DNA from: Gryganskiella cystojenkinii
Lineage: Eukaryota; Mortierellomycota; Mortierellomycetes; Mortierellales; Mortierellaceae
Length of the DNA: 40,236 bases
Direction: 5' to 3'
Assembly (NCBI GenBank): GCA_015852425.1
Contig: JAAAIG010000068.1
Span: forward strand, 38,381 to 78,616
In this document: positions 22,407-32,999 of the stretch, piece by piece
Layout: each line of letters opens with the position of its first letter
Numbering within the stretch: the first letter of the stretch is position 1
Notes under the pieces: model-generated
The model's database searches: none
Seen by the model: the letters and a program-made list of their open reading frames with translations, nothing else
What the model was told of the DNA's origin: nothing
Position numbers and translations under genes: made by a program

Positions 22407-24086
22407 TCACCTGTTGTTAATAACAAGTTCCAAGAACTAGAAGAAGCACCGAAAGATAAAAAAGCCAAGTTAGCTAGATGTCAAAATGTGCCCAAAGTTC
22501 AAGCGGTCGTCCCACTCATCAATCCAGGATATACATACCTGCTCGTATCCAATGGTGGCATATCCTTTGCCTTCCCGATCGATGCGCATGAACGCATCTG
22601 TCAAGGACTTTATGCTGCAGCTGATCTGGATAAACATGTCAAACGAAATGTCACCGCGACCTATAACAGTTTCAAATGAACATTGGCGAAAGAAAGAAAA
22701 GGTCAGAGCGACGTAATCAGGCGGATCTTTCAGAAAGTAAATACGTCTGTTCTTCTATGTTCCTTTTTACCTCGCTTGTCGTATTTGCGGATGACGAGTG
22801 TCAAGAAATTGTCCGAGAGGTTGTAACGGAACGAGTGCATGGCCGTCTTGAGCTCATTAAAGTCAATGAATCCACTGCGATCTTTATCAAACGCAACGAA
22901 ACAAGCCCTCCACTCTTCAATATACCTATCGAAAAAATAGTATCCGAGAAATCAACGTTCGCGTGTCATTCCGTTAGCAGCCTGTTATCCACTCGGGTGC
23001 AATAGATCAATCATACAGCATAAAAGAAGACATACTTCCAGAGGCCCTTGAATTCATCAAAGTTGATAAGCCCCGAATTATCTAATGGTTTTAAATAGCC
23101 AAGTCGGATTCAAGAACAGTTGAGTCATTTTTGACGAACGAGGAAAGATAGAGGCTGTTCATCCAGACTTTTTACCTGAATCAAACATGTTGAACACCAA
23201 GCGCACTGTTTCGACGTTGAAGGGTGACCTACGCATGTCAATGGATGGGGAAAAAAGAAAGGTTAGTCACCATGCGCTCCAGCATAACTTACGCATACGC
23301 TACTTCCTATCCACTCGCTGTCAACTCTAGTAGAAAAAGTATTTACCAATCACCTAAAATGAGGAAAGAAGGGGGCAAAAGGGATAGGTGTAAGTGAAAA
23401 ACATTCAGTTTCGAGGTCAGTTTGAGTCAAAGATCGTCCTCGTATCCGTTTATCGAGGACCCACATATAATATACTTACCGTTGATGAGCGCCCGTTGCA
23501 ACTCCTCGATGTTCAAACTTCCTGAACGATCGGCATCGACCGAATCGAACCAAGCCCGCAAACTGGCTTCCGGGCTTTGCTGGGCCACTATCCAGCAAGA
23601 AAAGGTTGAAGCCGCAAATGTTAGCCAAAGCACCGACTCTCAAAACGGAGTGAACCTTTAAAAAAAGCCCATCCATTCCTTTCTCCAAAAATAGGAAAAA
23701 CTCTCGGCTGAAAGAAGAAAAATGTGTACAAGGACACAAAATCAACCTCTACATCGCACGAAAGAACAGCGACTAGGGGTGACTCATGAGTAATTCATTT
23801 GTCATTCGTCAGAAACAAGGAGACAGTCAACATTGTTGTTACCTTGGTGCTGTTGGTGCTGCTGCTGTTGTTGTTGCTGGTACTGAACAGCCTGTTGGTA
23901 CTGGGGAGCGGGACTCGCTTGGTAAGGACTGCCGTACGGTGCCTGGCTATGCTGCGGTCCAGGGCTTTGATAAGCAGCACTGAATTGCTGCTGCTGCTGC
24001 TGCTGTCCGTAGTGCTGTTGCTGCTGACCGTAAGGTTGCTGATGCTGCTGCTGGTTGTAGCCTCCTTGGTACTGATTGTATGCCAT
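22407..24086 (-). CDS. PEF1: Penta-EF-hand calcium-binding protein (ALG-2/peflin type)
   Basis: Eight exons: 24086-23843, 23587-23480, 23353-23347 (7 nt), 23228-23176, 23081-23036, 22925-22771, 22660-22539 and 22436-22407. They encode 254 residues. The N-terminal 80 residues are Q/Y/G/P-rich, like the adhesive repeats of peflin. Five EF-hands follow: DSVDADRSGSLNIEE, FDSDNSGLINFDEF, FDKDRSGFIDFNEL, YDKRGRGDISFDMF and IDREGKGYATIGYEQF. The first three have full Ca ligands, while hands 4 and 5 look degenerate. The family dimerises through the last hand and binds Pro-rich partners in a calcium-dependent way (ESCRT, COPII and cell-polarity roles). Reading the 7-nt exon is required to obtain the family-typical ALINGDWSPFN and keep frame. 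The last exon codes FLELVINNR. Confidence 0.93.
23347..23353 (-). other. 7-nt microexon of the penta-EF-hand gene
   Basis: Minus-strand sequence gtgattg is bracketed by an acceptor (cattttag) and a donor (gtaaat). It supplies the end of a Gly codon, an Asp codon, and the first two bases of Trp, restoring NGDWSPF between EF-hands 1 and 2. Confidence 0.85.
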
Positions 24087-26537
24087 GGTTGTTGATCAGA
24101 TGCAGTCGAGGAAAAGATCGGGAAGGATGATTGTCGCTTTCTTATTCTGGATTAACCCGTTAGTCAACTGAAAAGGAAGGGAACGACAGAAACGGATAAT
24201 GATTGGAGGAGGGGGGAAGGATAATTATGATTGACGATGAGGTGGAGAATAAAATACGAAGAGAGATGAAGAACATAAAAACAGAGAGACAGCGTGCGCC
24301 TTAATATTTTTGCTCTTTTTGACTTTGTTTGTTTTGTGCGGTGCGGCACTGCAATTGCTTTGCCATTGGTGTTAACAACGGAAAGGACAGGAAATCGCTC
24401 TCGGAACTTCTGCTCTTGTTTTTTTTTCATTTTGCTGCCTAAAGTTTTCGCTCTCTGTCTTTTTTCGTCGAAGGGACGCGACTCAAATTCTTGTCGCTCA
24501 GTTATCATGCTTCTTTTCGTCAGGGAGTAAATCCTTTCTGCCGGTTTCTACAATATAACGTTTACGCTCATGTCCTGTGCCGAACATGATCCCTTGCCCA
24601 CTATCAATGTCTCTGCCAGGATCGAATATGCCTCCCCTTTCAAACTCGATAGCAACAACAAACGCTACTTGGTGTCCTTAGGTTCTTCCGAAGGATCATT
24701 ACAACGTCGGTCAACGTGCCCCGCGTGACTATTGGCGTTAACAAATAGCGATTGGGCAAAACTATCCATTTCTTGCTTCTCTTGCTCCTTTTGCACAGCA
24801 AAACTCAACAGCATGAATGTCTTTAATCATATCCTCTATTGAAGGACACCACACTGAGACTCGCACTGTTGGATACCTAGCTGAAGGTCGAGTGCAAGAA
24901 AACTAGATAGTGAACGCTGATATGAACGCCTTGATCAAACACTTTGCAGTCGTTGTGATGACATCTTGGGTATGGCAGCTACCCCAGCTTTGGCCACCGT
25001 CGCCATGGTGAATCTCGGTTTCGTCTTTGCTCCGTCTTGAATCAGGACCAGCAGGGCACGGTTACGAAATATGTTTCTAGGTGGTCGCAACTCTGCGGAC
25101 GATTGCTTATGGAAGGCGGAAAGATTGGTTCTTGATAGGAGCTTCGGTTTCAGAGATCCATCGCCGTCGATTGAACGCACTCTTAATTGTCAGTGAGTCG
25201 TGTGGTCTAAAAACTCCCACTTTATACCTCTAGCGTCTCCTCGGATCGACTAGCCCCATCGCACATTACATTCCTAGTGGACATCGATAGTCCATACCCT
25301 TCCTCCATTTGGTTTGGTCTGCTGACACTATCATCCTCCCACCCAACTTCAAGACTTTAAAGTGGTTACGATCCTAGAGTTTCGTGATCTGATCCAGGAG
25401 GACATTGCGCTCCGACACCACCTCCATCCACGTGTCCATAGTGTTCAAAAGTCTTTAACATCACAGTGGAAGTCGCGGTGCTCCTTGATCCTGCCTTGTC
25501 AGAGTACGAAAGCCGTAGATTGAACGCAGTTGACCAGTTATATACCACCAAGTGTTAGATACTATTCCCATCGTTTGAAGGTGTATGTTCTCCGCCCGTG
25601 TTTTGGTAGCTGAGGTCCCGTTTTTTTGGATGGTAAGCCAGACATATCGGTCCCCCTCCTGGCTGCCAGCGATGATCTAGCTCAGTGACTGGTATCTATC
25701 ACACATTCAGTCGGACCCACAGGTCACTTCGCCAACTCGTCCAAAAGCACCTGAAGAGAATCGACGCCACGTATCACGGCCGAGTGGTCTCGGTTCTCGA
25801 AGTCGATCACTCCCCACAGCTCGGACGATCTGGTGGTGAGCACTGCTGGGTAAGATCGTCCCAAGTGACCTACGAGACTGAAATCCGGAGTCGACAACAA
25901 TTACCAGTATTCTCGATTTGTCAGTACCCACAAGTGTATTAAAACCACCTATTTTTCTTGGGCACGATCAACCGTGAAGTCTGGACCACAGGCCATTCAA
26001 GTACATTTACTGTTCAGGATCGACACTAGTTTGCTCTTTTCTATCTCTCTAGCCGCCTAATCAAACTCCCATAAGACCCTCGACCACACTACCAACTAAC
26101 ATATAGTCAGCACGATTCTTGGAATCTGGCTTATACCCTTACCTTTCTCTTGGCAACAAGACAGTTTCTCCAATGGAATGAGTCGACATGACACAGCATC
26201 ACCTCGACACTTTGATCGCACAAAACAACTACCGTCAACAGCGAAAATCTAACCGCAACAAGCAAACCCCTCTCGTAGCCTAGATAACCCAGTCTCCCTT
26301 GTACTCCACCAAACACACGTGTTTTCCTAATACTTATTTAACTCTGGCTACGTTCAAGTCTTCTGGAAGTACGAACCCGTAACCTTCGAATAAAACAAGA
26401 GGAAAAAGGACATGGGTAGGCAGCAATGGGATATAAATAACAATGAATTAGGATTGGTAGACCATTCTTTTGCCTCTCAAAGATATCTGAAGAGTTGGTT
26501 TCATTTCATGTTAGGCGTCAAGCGTCACGCCCTTTTC
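24087..26537. other. 2.4-kb gene-poor stretch
   Basis: I found no supportable gene here. The first 90 bp upstream of 24086 are the penta-EF-hand promoter. From about 24,900 to 26,300 there are short coding-like patches broken by stops on both strands (for example 24935-25180 and 25366-25551 minus, 25685-25942 plus). Their base composition is more balanced than that of the A/T-rich spacers, which would fit an old decayed gene or mobile element. I could not recognise any domain, terminal repeat or target duplication. Confidence 0.4.
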
Positions 26538-29500
26538 TCACAGCGGCCATGTGAGTAAAGAATGCTCCAAGAAATGAGTGTAGATCCAGGCCGCAAGGTT
26601 GCCCATGCTCATCATCACAACAGCATGAGCAAGTCCTCGTCCCATCGTCCTCAACAAACGACCCATCCATCGCCCTAATCCCAAGGGATCTTCCTCGTCT
26701 TGCTGCTCTTCATAGGACAACAAGGAGGCAGTCTCTGATTTCTTTTGAATATGTCTTGACTTTTTGATAGTCTTGGGTCGGCCTGTCGATCTCCGGCCTG
26801 ATTCCATGACCGCAGCAGTGGTGATGGCCGACTTGGAGTGCGATCCGATCGCCGGCTCATGAACTGCATCCATGAGTGAGGGTTCTGTCGACAGGCTTGT
26901 ACTCAGAGGGTTGTGGCCATGACTGCCTTGCCGGCCCAAGCCAAACTCGACACCAGATCGAGGATCTGTCGATGCAGCGAACAAGACGGAGGAGGTTGGC
27001 TGCTCATGATACGCCCACCGCTTGAGTTCTTGAATCAAAAACTGAATCCTCTGTTCCCGTTCCAGACCCCCAAGTGCACGCTGCCAGGATTCCTTACGCT
27101 CCATCATGATCCTCTCAAAGACTTGACCGCTAGTCTCCAGTAACCGTTGAACCTTGGCAGCTAATCGAAGTTGTTCCTGAAGAGAGAGCTCCCGCAAGAG
27201 ATCCGAAGGCAGAGTCGCATGTGTTCGGATCGATGGCGGAGGACTATTGGTTGTCGCTGATAAGGTGGCTCGTGACGGATCCGTAGGTGGGTAATAATCG
27301 GTAACGTATGGAGGGAACACTGTCACTGCTCCATCTTGCTGATGCTGGTTGTACGAGTGCACGCGCTGACGGGTCGAAAAGGAAACTGATTCTTGTGAAG
27401 AGTACATCAGCGCTGGCGAAGAGAGCGTCGCAAGCGAAGACGGATAATGGTCCCGTCGCCAGGCCAAAAACTTTAGAATCGTGTGATGCCGCAGAGCTGA
27501 GAGTCGATCCACATACACCCACTGCCGCAACGGCTCCAAATCATGGCATAGTTGCTGAGCTGGTGCAGCAAGTTTCTCTTCGAATCCTTCCAAAGATTTT
27601 GAGCCAGTTTGCTGAACTTGAAGTTGCTGAATATCCATATCGCTATATCCTGTCGCGCCATCTTCTGGTACACTAAAGACGAACGGCGGCGCGCAGTACT
27701 CGGCCCGAAGAAGCGCAGTATCGAGCGAGAGCGGTGGCGGTGATGACTCGTCCTCGGGTGAAACTGCTGTCGAGGGCGGAGGTATCTCCTCGACGCCATA
27801 CACCACAATATCATTTTCCCTGAGTTTCCTGATCAAGTTCACCCGGGCGGTATGAGTGTCCATGACAGTGCTGCCTCCGCTGTTGGTGCTGCTGCTACTC
27901 TTTTCTGGATTTTGGCCAGCAAGACTCTGAGGGACCAGAACCGGGATGATATTGACCCAAGGTTGCAATCGGTGCAGAAATTGAACATCGACCTCGGTGA
28001 GCTGTCCGTGAACGACATAGAGACAGGCGTCCACGTGTGAATGAGCACCAGTGGCGTTGTTGGCGAGAAACCGTCCAAGAGCGTCATCGCTGCGAGCGGA
28101 TCGAGAAAAGAATTCGTTCGAGGTCTGGAACTGGAGACCCAAGTACGAGATTGTCAGGTCCATTGCACGGTTCGAGTTGGTGAAAGCATCGCATCCTGGT
28201 GTATCCACAATGCTGGTGATAGTGGTGAAATGGTTATTCCCGGGAAGAAACAGCGAAGAAGCAAAGGAAGGAAACGCAGGAATGTCAGAACCGGAGCGGA
28301 AAAGACGTTGACTTAGCTCTCCCAAGCATGTCATCAACTTTGAAATGGTACTATTCATGTCTTACCAGATATTCTTGACGAGAATTTCTTGATGCATCTC
28401 TTGCTCATCTAGCCCCTCTCGAGCCCATGTCGGCAATATCATCGATGAGGCATAATGTTCGATGATTGCCTCCGTCACAGCATCACACCGATTTCGACGA
28501 CTGCTCCGCTTCTGCTGCTGTTGTTGTTGGAGATCGTTATGGGTGGGTCGACTGCTTGTTGCACTTGATCCCGACTCTTGTGCAACATGAGCACTGTTGC
28601 TGCTTACTCTGCTTCTCCTGCCCCTTTGATTTGTATTGATAATATTCGGGCCTTGACCCGTGCTCTCGCCGCTTCCGCTTCCCTGGCCGCGGTGTCCCGA
28701 TAGTTGAGCAGGCTGATCCGGTTGACCCGAAGACGAAGAGTCATAGAAATATCCTTCCTCTATGACCTTGTTTGACCCATCGGATGATTGCGTCGGTATT
28801 GCTGCGTTTGTGGTTGTGGTTCCAGCTGCCGCAGGAGGTAGGTGCACCCCCAAAGTGGGCGAAGACGACGAAGAAGGTTGCTGGAGATGGTCATGGCTTT
28901 CCTGCAAGAATTCGTCATCGAAATCATTTGCTAAGATGCTGTCCCACTTGAACATTTCCTGGATTAACCTCGCATTCCAGACTCGACTCTGACCTGCGAC
29001 CAACATCCTGACGAATCCAAGTTGCTCACCCTCGACGGTCGGCTCTCGGGTCTTGACAAACATTGCCGAGGAGGGCATGATCAGATGCATGGTCGACCCC
29101 ACCATCATTCCCTCGACGTGGTTCTCATCATCAGCATCGTCCTCGGCCTCGGGATCGACCCAGTAGCCACCTATTCGGGACGAAGGCCGTGAATAGGCGT
29201 TATGAGAGTTTGTATAAGAGTAATATCCGATGGATGGACTCGAGAGGAAGCTATGTGGCGTTCCAGGAGCCGTCAAACCTCCACCTAGTAACCCTCCTCC
29301 TCCTGGGTGCAATCCAGTCGAGGAAGGCGGTCCTGTGGAATCATCGCCAGCGAGAGAAGAGGGGTAGTTGGGTGGAGTGGTGGCAGATGAAGAAGATGAA
29401 AGAGGGCCTTGTACGTGATAGAACTGCGCTTGCGGATGATGTGGATGATGATGGGCTTGTGATTGACGGGCTGGTGGTGGTTGCTGAAGATGATGGTAAT

Positions 29501-29777
29501 ACGAAGCCGTGGTGGAGGCGGATGGGATAAATCCGGGTCCACCTGTGGGGTCTGCGCTGTTGAGGAAAGTCGTGTGAGCTTCAAGGTATTGTCGAGTACG
29601 GTCAAGCTCGAGTTCCCGGACTCTTTCTGGATCGTGAGTGCGGCTAGTCTGAGTATCGAGTCCCTCGATCATGGCCAAGTCCTCGGGTCGAGTGAACCGC
29701 TGCATCCTCGGTTGCTGTTGCTGCTGTTGCTGTGGTTGCAATGGTTGCTTTCGAGATGCCTGTGGCGTTGAATCCAT
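26538..29777 (-). CDS. Septin-like protein with apparently degenerate nucleotide-binding motifs and C-terminal hydrophobic tail
   Basis: Two exons (29777-28366 and 28212-26538) encode 1028 residues. The 153-nt intron (gtaaga to accag) joins LVKNI to the IVDTPG motif in frame. The N-terminal 220 residues are low complexity (Q, H/P, Ser). The septin-type G-domain has a residual G1 region, FVRMLVAGQSRVWNARLI (256-272), where septins have G-[QE]-S-G-x-G-K-[ST]: the last Gly, Lys and Ser/Thr are W, N and A. G3 is intact (IVDTPGCDAFTNSNRAMD, about 472), and HVDACLYVVHG plus LQPWVNIIPVLVPQ match septin strands, but AKAD (G4) is replaced. A Ser/Gln-rich loop of about 190 residues splits the domain. 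The last 35 residues (ending in a hydrophobic stretch with AAWIYTHFLEHSLLTWPL) look like a tail anchor. It is probably a membrane-bound pseudo-GTPase; its function is unknown. Confidence 0.75.
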
Positions 29778-30628
29778 AATTTTTGTGTCCGTATCTCGGG
29801 AGTGAAAAATGAAGCAAAGAAAAAGGAGTAAGGGGGTGAAAGTAGTAAAGAAGGAAGAATTTATGTTTAGAGTGCGTGAGATGGCAACAACAACACAACG
29901 CGTTCAGAGGTGAGTGTCTACAACATGCAGCCTTGAGTGTAGAGGAAAGAAGGGTTGGAGCTAAGAAAGGAAAAAAAATTAGAGGGAGGTCGATGGTCTG
30001 GTCGTATGACATGATGTGATGACCACAAAAACACTTCATATCTGCGCCAGGCGCAAAAAAAAACTCGATCGCACAGAGGCGCCAAATACAGAAAGTGCCT
30101 TGGCAAAAGCAGCGGTCTGTGTGCGATATTGGTTAGCCGATTGCAAGGATGAGAGTGAGGGTGTAACACCACGAGTCAAATGAAGACTTTGCTTCTTTTG
30201 ACGCGCAAAATGTAACCGCGTGAGTTTTTTTTTTTTTTTCGTTCAGTGCCGTTCAAACCGTTTTTCTGTCTCTCTTCTCACACTCATCTTCAAAAGGACA
30301 ACGTTGGACCAAGACTCTACTGCTACATTTGGCACATTTGCTTCTGCGACTACGTCATCGAAATGATTTCAAATGTGCTTTTTCGTGTTCAAAAGGACTT
30401 AATTTGAGACCTGCACCCAACCATCTCTACTTAATACTTATTATATTTCATCCTCTTTGATTCTCATCACAATCTCTCACAAGCCCCACCTCGCACCTCC
30501 TGTAGGTTTGTAGAATGACCCCATTTGTGACTTAGTTCTCAAATTAAATATGCACTGGACCTCACATCTGCTCTTTTTTCTTCCCATGCTTTCTAGCTCA
30601 CATCTGGCACGAACGCGAGACAACACAA
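29778..30628. other. Divergent spacer between septin-like gene and VOC gene
   Basis: This is 851 bp without a gene. Positions 29,780-30,180 would be the septin-like promoter. From 30191 to about 30334 lies a copy of a sequence that recurs at 31308-31484. The remaining about 290 bp is C/T-rich leader before the VOC start at 30629. Confidence 0.6.
30191..30334 (+). repeat. Upstream copy of a duplicated promoter-like segment
   Basis: This segment shares gcttc...gacgcgcaaaatgt, cttcaaaccgtt, cacactcatctt and aaaaggacaacg-tggacca-gactct-ctgct with 31308-31484 in the same order and orientation. Spacing differs, mainly in the T/C-rich parts. The shared gacgcgcaaaatgt block is 14 of 14 identical. 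Here no F-box sequence follows. Confidence 0.8.
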
Positions 30629-31051
30629 ATGATTGACCACATTTACATCTCGGTGAGTTCTATCAGCCGGTCACGCGCCTTTTACCTTGCGGCACTCAAG
30701 CCACTCGGGTGGCGAGAGCTTGGCTCCTATGACGCGAGCGCAGCTGGTGTCCCCAATCTCTTTGGACTTGCCGATCGAGCCTATGGGTCAGGCACAGCCA
30801 TTGGCTGCAGTATATGGCTGCGTGAGCGCCAGCCAGGTGAGACTGGCCTGTATCTCGGGCTTGTTGCTGACAGTCCAGCTGAGGTTGACGCTGCCCATGC
30901 TGCCGCCCTGGCAGCCGGTGGTCAGGATGATGGTGGAGCAGGTCCCCGTTTGCACTTTGGCCCTGGTTACTACGCTGGGAATGTCATCGACTTTGATGGC
31001 AACCGGCTTGAGTTCGTCAACAAGCACATGAATCCGCCACGCCCAGCCTGA
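30629..31051 (+). CDS. VOC-superfamily (glyoxalase/bleomycin-resistance type) protein
   Basis: An intronless gene encodes 140 residues, a full-length single VOC domain. It opens MIDHIYISVSSISRSRAFYLAALKPLGWRELGSYD and closes with GYYAGNVIDFDGNRLEFVNK, the typical end of the second beta-alpha-beta-beta-beta unit. Conserved metal-ligand positions would be His4, a mid-protein position near Leu76, and Glu133 in RLEFV. The VOC family covers metal-dependent lyases, isomerases, dioxygenases and antibiotic-binding proteins, so the substrate cannot be named. The compact sequence, lack of introns, and Ala/Gly-rich middle (VDAAHAAALAAGGQ) look bacterial, in contrast with its intron-rich, polyQ-rich neighbours. 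This makes it a candidate for horizontal acquisition. Confidence 0.85.
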   Translation: MIDHIYISVSSISRSRAFYLAALKPLGWRELGSYDASAAGVPNLFGLADRAYGSGTAIGCSIWLRERQPGETGLYLGLVADSPAEVDAAHAAALAAGGQDDGGAGPRLHFGPGYYAGNVIDFDGNRLEFVNKHMNPPRPA

Positions 31052-31307
31052 GCAGTCGGAGCAGGGCCATGCACTTCGGACTATGCCAACCTCCCTGGTC
31101 TATTAGCTCAAGAGAAAGAGCAGACAACATTGTCCTGATGCAATAGGAGGAGGATAATGCTCAAGGAACTACTAGCGGTGCCCGTGGCTTACGCCACTCA
31201 AGTCAATACATAGCAGTACATTATAAGAAAATGCTTGGTGTGCATCCTGCTTAATAACGTGTTGGAGAATTGTCGATTAAAGAGAAGTCGAGTTCCTGGC
31301 CAACTCT

Positions 31308-31484
31308 GCTTCGCTCTTTCGACGCGCAAAATGTTGCCTGTGACATTTTTTATGTTTGTTGCAATGCTCTTCAAACCGTTCTTCCCCTTCTATTCTCTTT
31401 TCTTTCTTCTATTCTATTCTTTTTTTCCCCTCTTCACACACTCATCTTCTAAAAGGACAACGCTGGACCAGGACTCTGCTGCTC
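31308..31484 (+). repeat. Downstream copy of the duplicated segment, leading into an F-box-like relic
   Basis: This is the second, longer copy of the segment at 30191-30334, in the same orientation, with an expanded T/C-rich middle (31390-31435). It runs directly into the decayed F-box-like frame, so the duplicated segment is probably the promoter and 5' region of that gene family. Confidence 0.8.
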
Positions 31485-31705
31485 GCTTACAGAACCAGCA
31501 AAGTCATCCAAGACAGCCCCAGGAGAAAGCCCTAGTCCTTCCTGAGCTCCGTCGACAAATTTTCTTTCAACTGGACCATTCTGACCTCCTTCAAGTCTGA
31601 CTCAACCAAGCCTGGAATAATCATGCCTTCCCGGTTCTCTGGCAAGCCTTGGATATCTGCACAAAAAGCGCGAGTCCGAGACCTCCAGATGGAAGTTTGG
31701 AAGCT
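31460..31705 (+). pseudogene. Decayed F-box-like gene, 5' part
   Basis: One frame reads a leader (AARLQNQQ), then LVLPELRRQIFFQLDHSDLLQV, then an in-frame TGA at 31598-31600, and continues LNQAWNNHAFPVLWQALDI before a second TGA. The pattern L-P-E-[LI]-R-x2-I-F-x-L, about 20 residues, then W-x6-P-x-L-W matches the F-box-like N-terminus I know from proteins abundant in this fungal lineage. No ATG heads the frame and nothing LRR-like continues to 31,950. I treat it as a broken member of that family. The F-box role (substrate receptor for SCF ligases) applies only to intact relatives. Confidence 0.6.
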
Positions 31706-32825
31706 CATTCATGATGATTTCAATCGATATCTGCTCAACGTTGGTTGCCCTCGACTCTCACAATGTTAGGATTGTCCTGTTCACGAGTGGTATCATCATG
31801 CGTATCTGTATTGACGCTCTATTTGTCGTCAACCAAAGAATCAACTTCAGCTGAAAGCTTGGGCTGCAATAAATATTTGGCGATCCTCTAGTGCGGAGCA
31901 AGTTGGTATGCAGGAAAATGGCGTTTACGTCTTTTTTTGCTACATAAATAACTTACCCCAAAAGTAAAACGCGAGACTAACACGCCCTTGTCAGAAAGAC
32001 AAGACACAAGGTGATTCTAGAGGCGAAGCAAGCAAGGCAAAAGGCAAAGCAGAAGGCACCCGCCGCCCTTCAGTTCCCTTGAAATTTTCGACTTTCACTC
32101 GCGCTAGTCTCTTGGGCAATTGTGGCCCACAAAAAAAAAAGAGAGACGTGCTACTTCGCCACATGGACGCACTACTTTGCCACAGGACGCACTTGCTGTC
32201 TTTGACTCATTCCCTTCATTACCCTCATCGACATTACTTCTTTTTCTTCATTTCAATTCGTTCATCACCCCATCTTCCCATTCTCGAGCTCCTTATTTTC
32301 ACTAAAGTATTTTCACATTCCCCTTGTTTACATCATCGACAACTCAATTGTAGTGGACGTCTGCATCCACCGCTCTTTGTCTCAATTGAACGCGCTTGCG
32401 TGTTGTCGCTTTTGCATCCTCACTATCAACTTGATAAGCTCCAACACGACACAACCAATCTCCTTGTCAACAAAAGCAAGGAGTGTCTTGGTTTACCTTA
32501 AACAAACGGTATTATATGCGGATCTATAATGCCCCTCTTAAAAAAAACCAAAACAGCGATAGAATATCCGAAGGAGACTAACAATGTCGACCGTCGTTCC
32601 CTACCCTAGACAGTACCTTTTGCGACCCAATAATAACCCCCCTCTCCACTGATTGCCACCAAGAAGAACACTGTGCTTACCGAGGAAAAGGTCCTCTCAA
32701 AATTGAACTCAGTGTACATTTTGTAAGTCAAGGAAAAGTCAAAGAGGTTCCTGCTATTTGTCGAATACTTTCACACATAATCTAATAACCAAGAAGAGGA
32801 CGTCAAATTTCGCCTATAGTCCAGC
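31706..32825. other. Relic tail and upstream region of the NLR gene
   Basis: This is about 1.1 kb with no confident coding sequence. The first part is probably further decay of the F-box-like gene. Positions 32,100-32,500 are T/C-rich, and an open frame there (32079-32501) lacks an ATG at its start. Positions 32,560-32,825 look like the transcribed leader of the NLR gene, with a 22-codon upstream ORF (32584-32652) and donor-like gtaagt sites at about 32,721 and 32,826. Confidence 0.4.
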
Positions 32826-32984
32826 GTAAGTTCGGTTCACCTCCAAGATCCTGACCAAACAAAGCCCCAACTTGACCAGCACACCAAGCAAGAGTAAGGA
32901 AAAAGCTATCATTGTTTGTTTGACCTCTTCATAAAGCTCTTCATTACAGACTAACAACGGGAGGAAGGGTTTGTTTTTTTTCAG
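32826..32984 (+). other. Predicted 5'-leader intron of the NLR gene
   Basis: The donor is gtaagt at 32826, a branch-like gactaac lies at about 32950, and a T-rich acceptor (tttttttcag) ends at 32984. The spliced leader places an in-frame TAG (32817-32819) upstream, so the ATG at 33000 becomes the first usable start. Confidence 0.6.
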
Positions 32985-32999
32985 CAGGTATTTGACGTC

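Noticed and set aside
28213..28358. Separate gene starting at the ATG at 28358, splitting the septin-like protein in two
   Set aside because: That ATG lies inside a good GT-AG intron. Splicing joins the G1 region to DTPG in frame, as expected for one septin-type domain.
32079..32501. Open frame of 140 codons upstream of the NLR gene
   Set aside because: It lacks an ATG at the start, is dominated by T/C-rich leader sequence (HS, FFF) and has no domain.
32584..32652. 22-codon ORF (MSTVVPYPRQY...) as a gene
   Set aside because: It could be an upstream ORF in the NLR leader, but it is too short and has no supporting feature to be called a gene.
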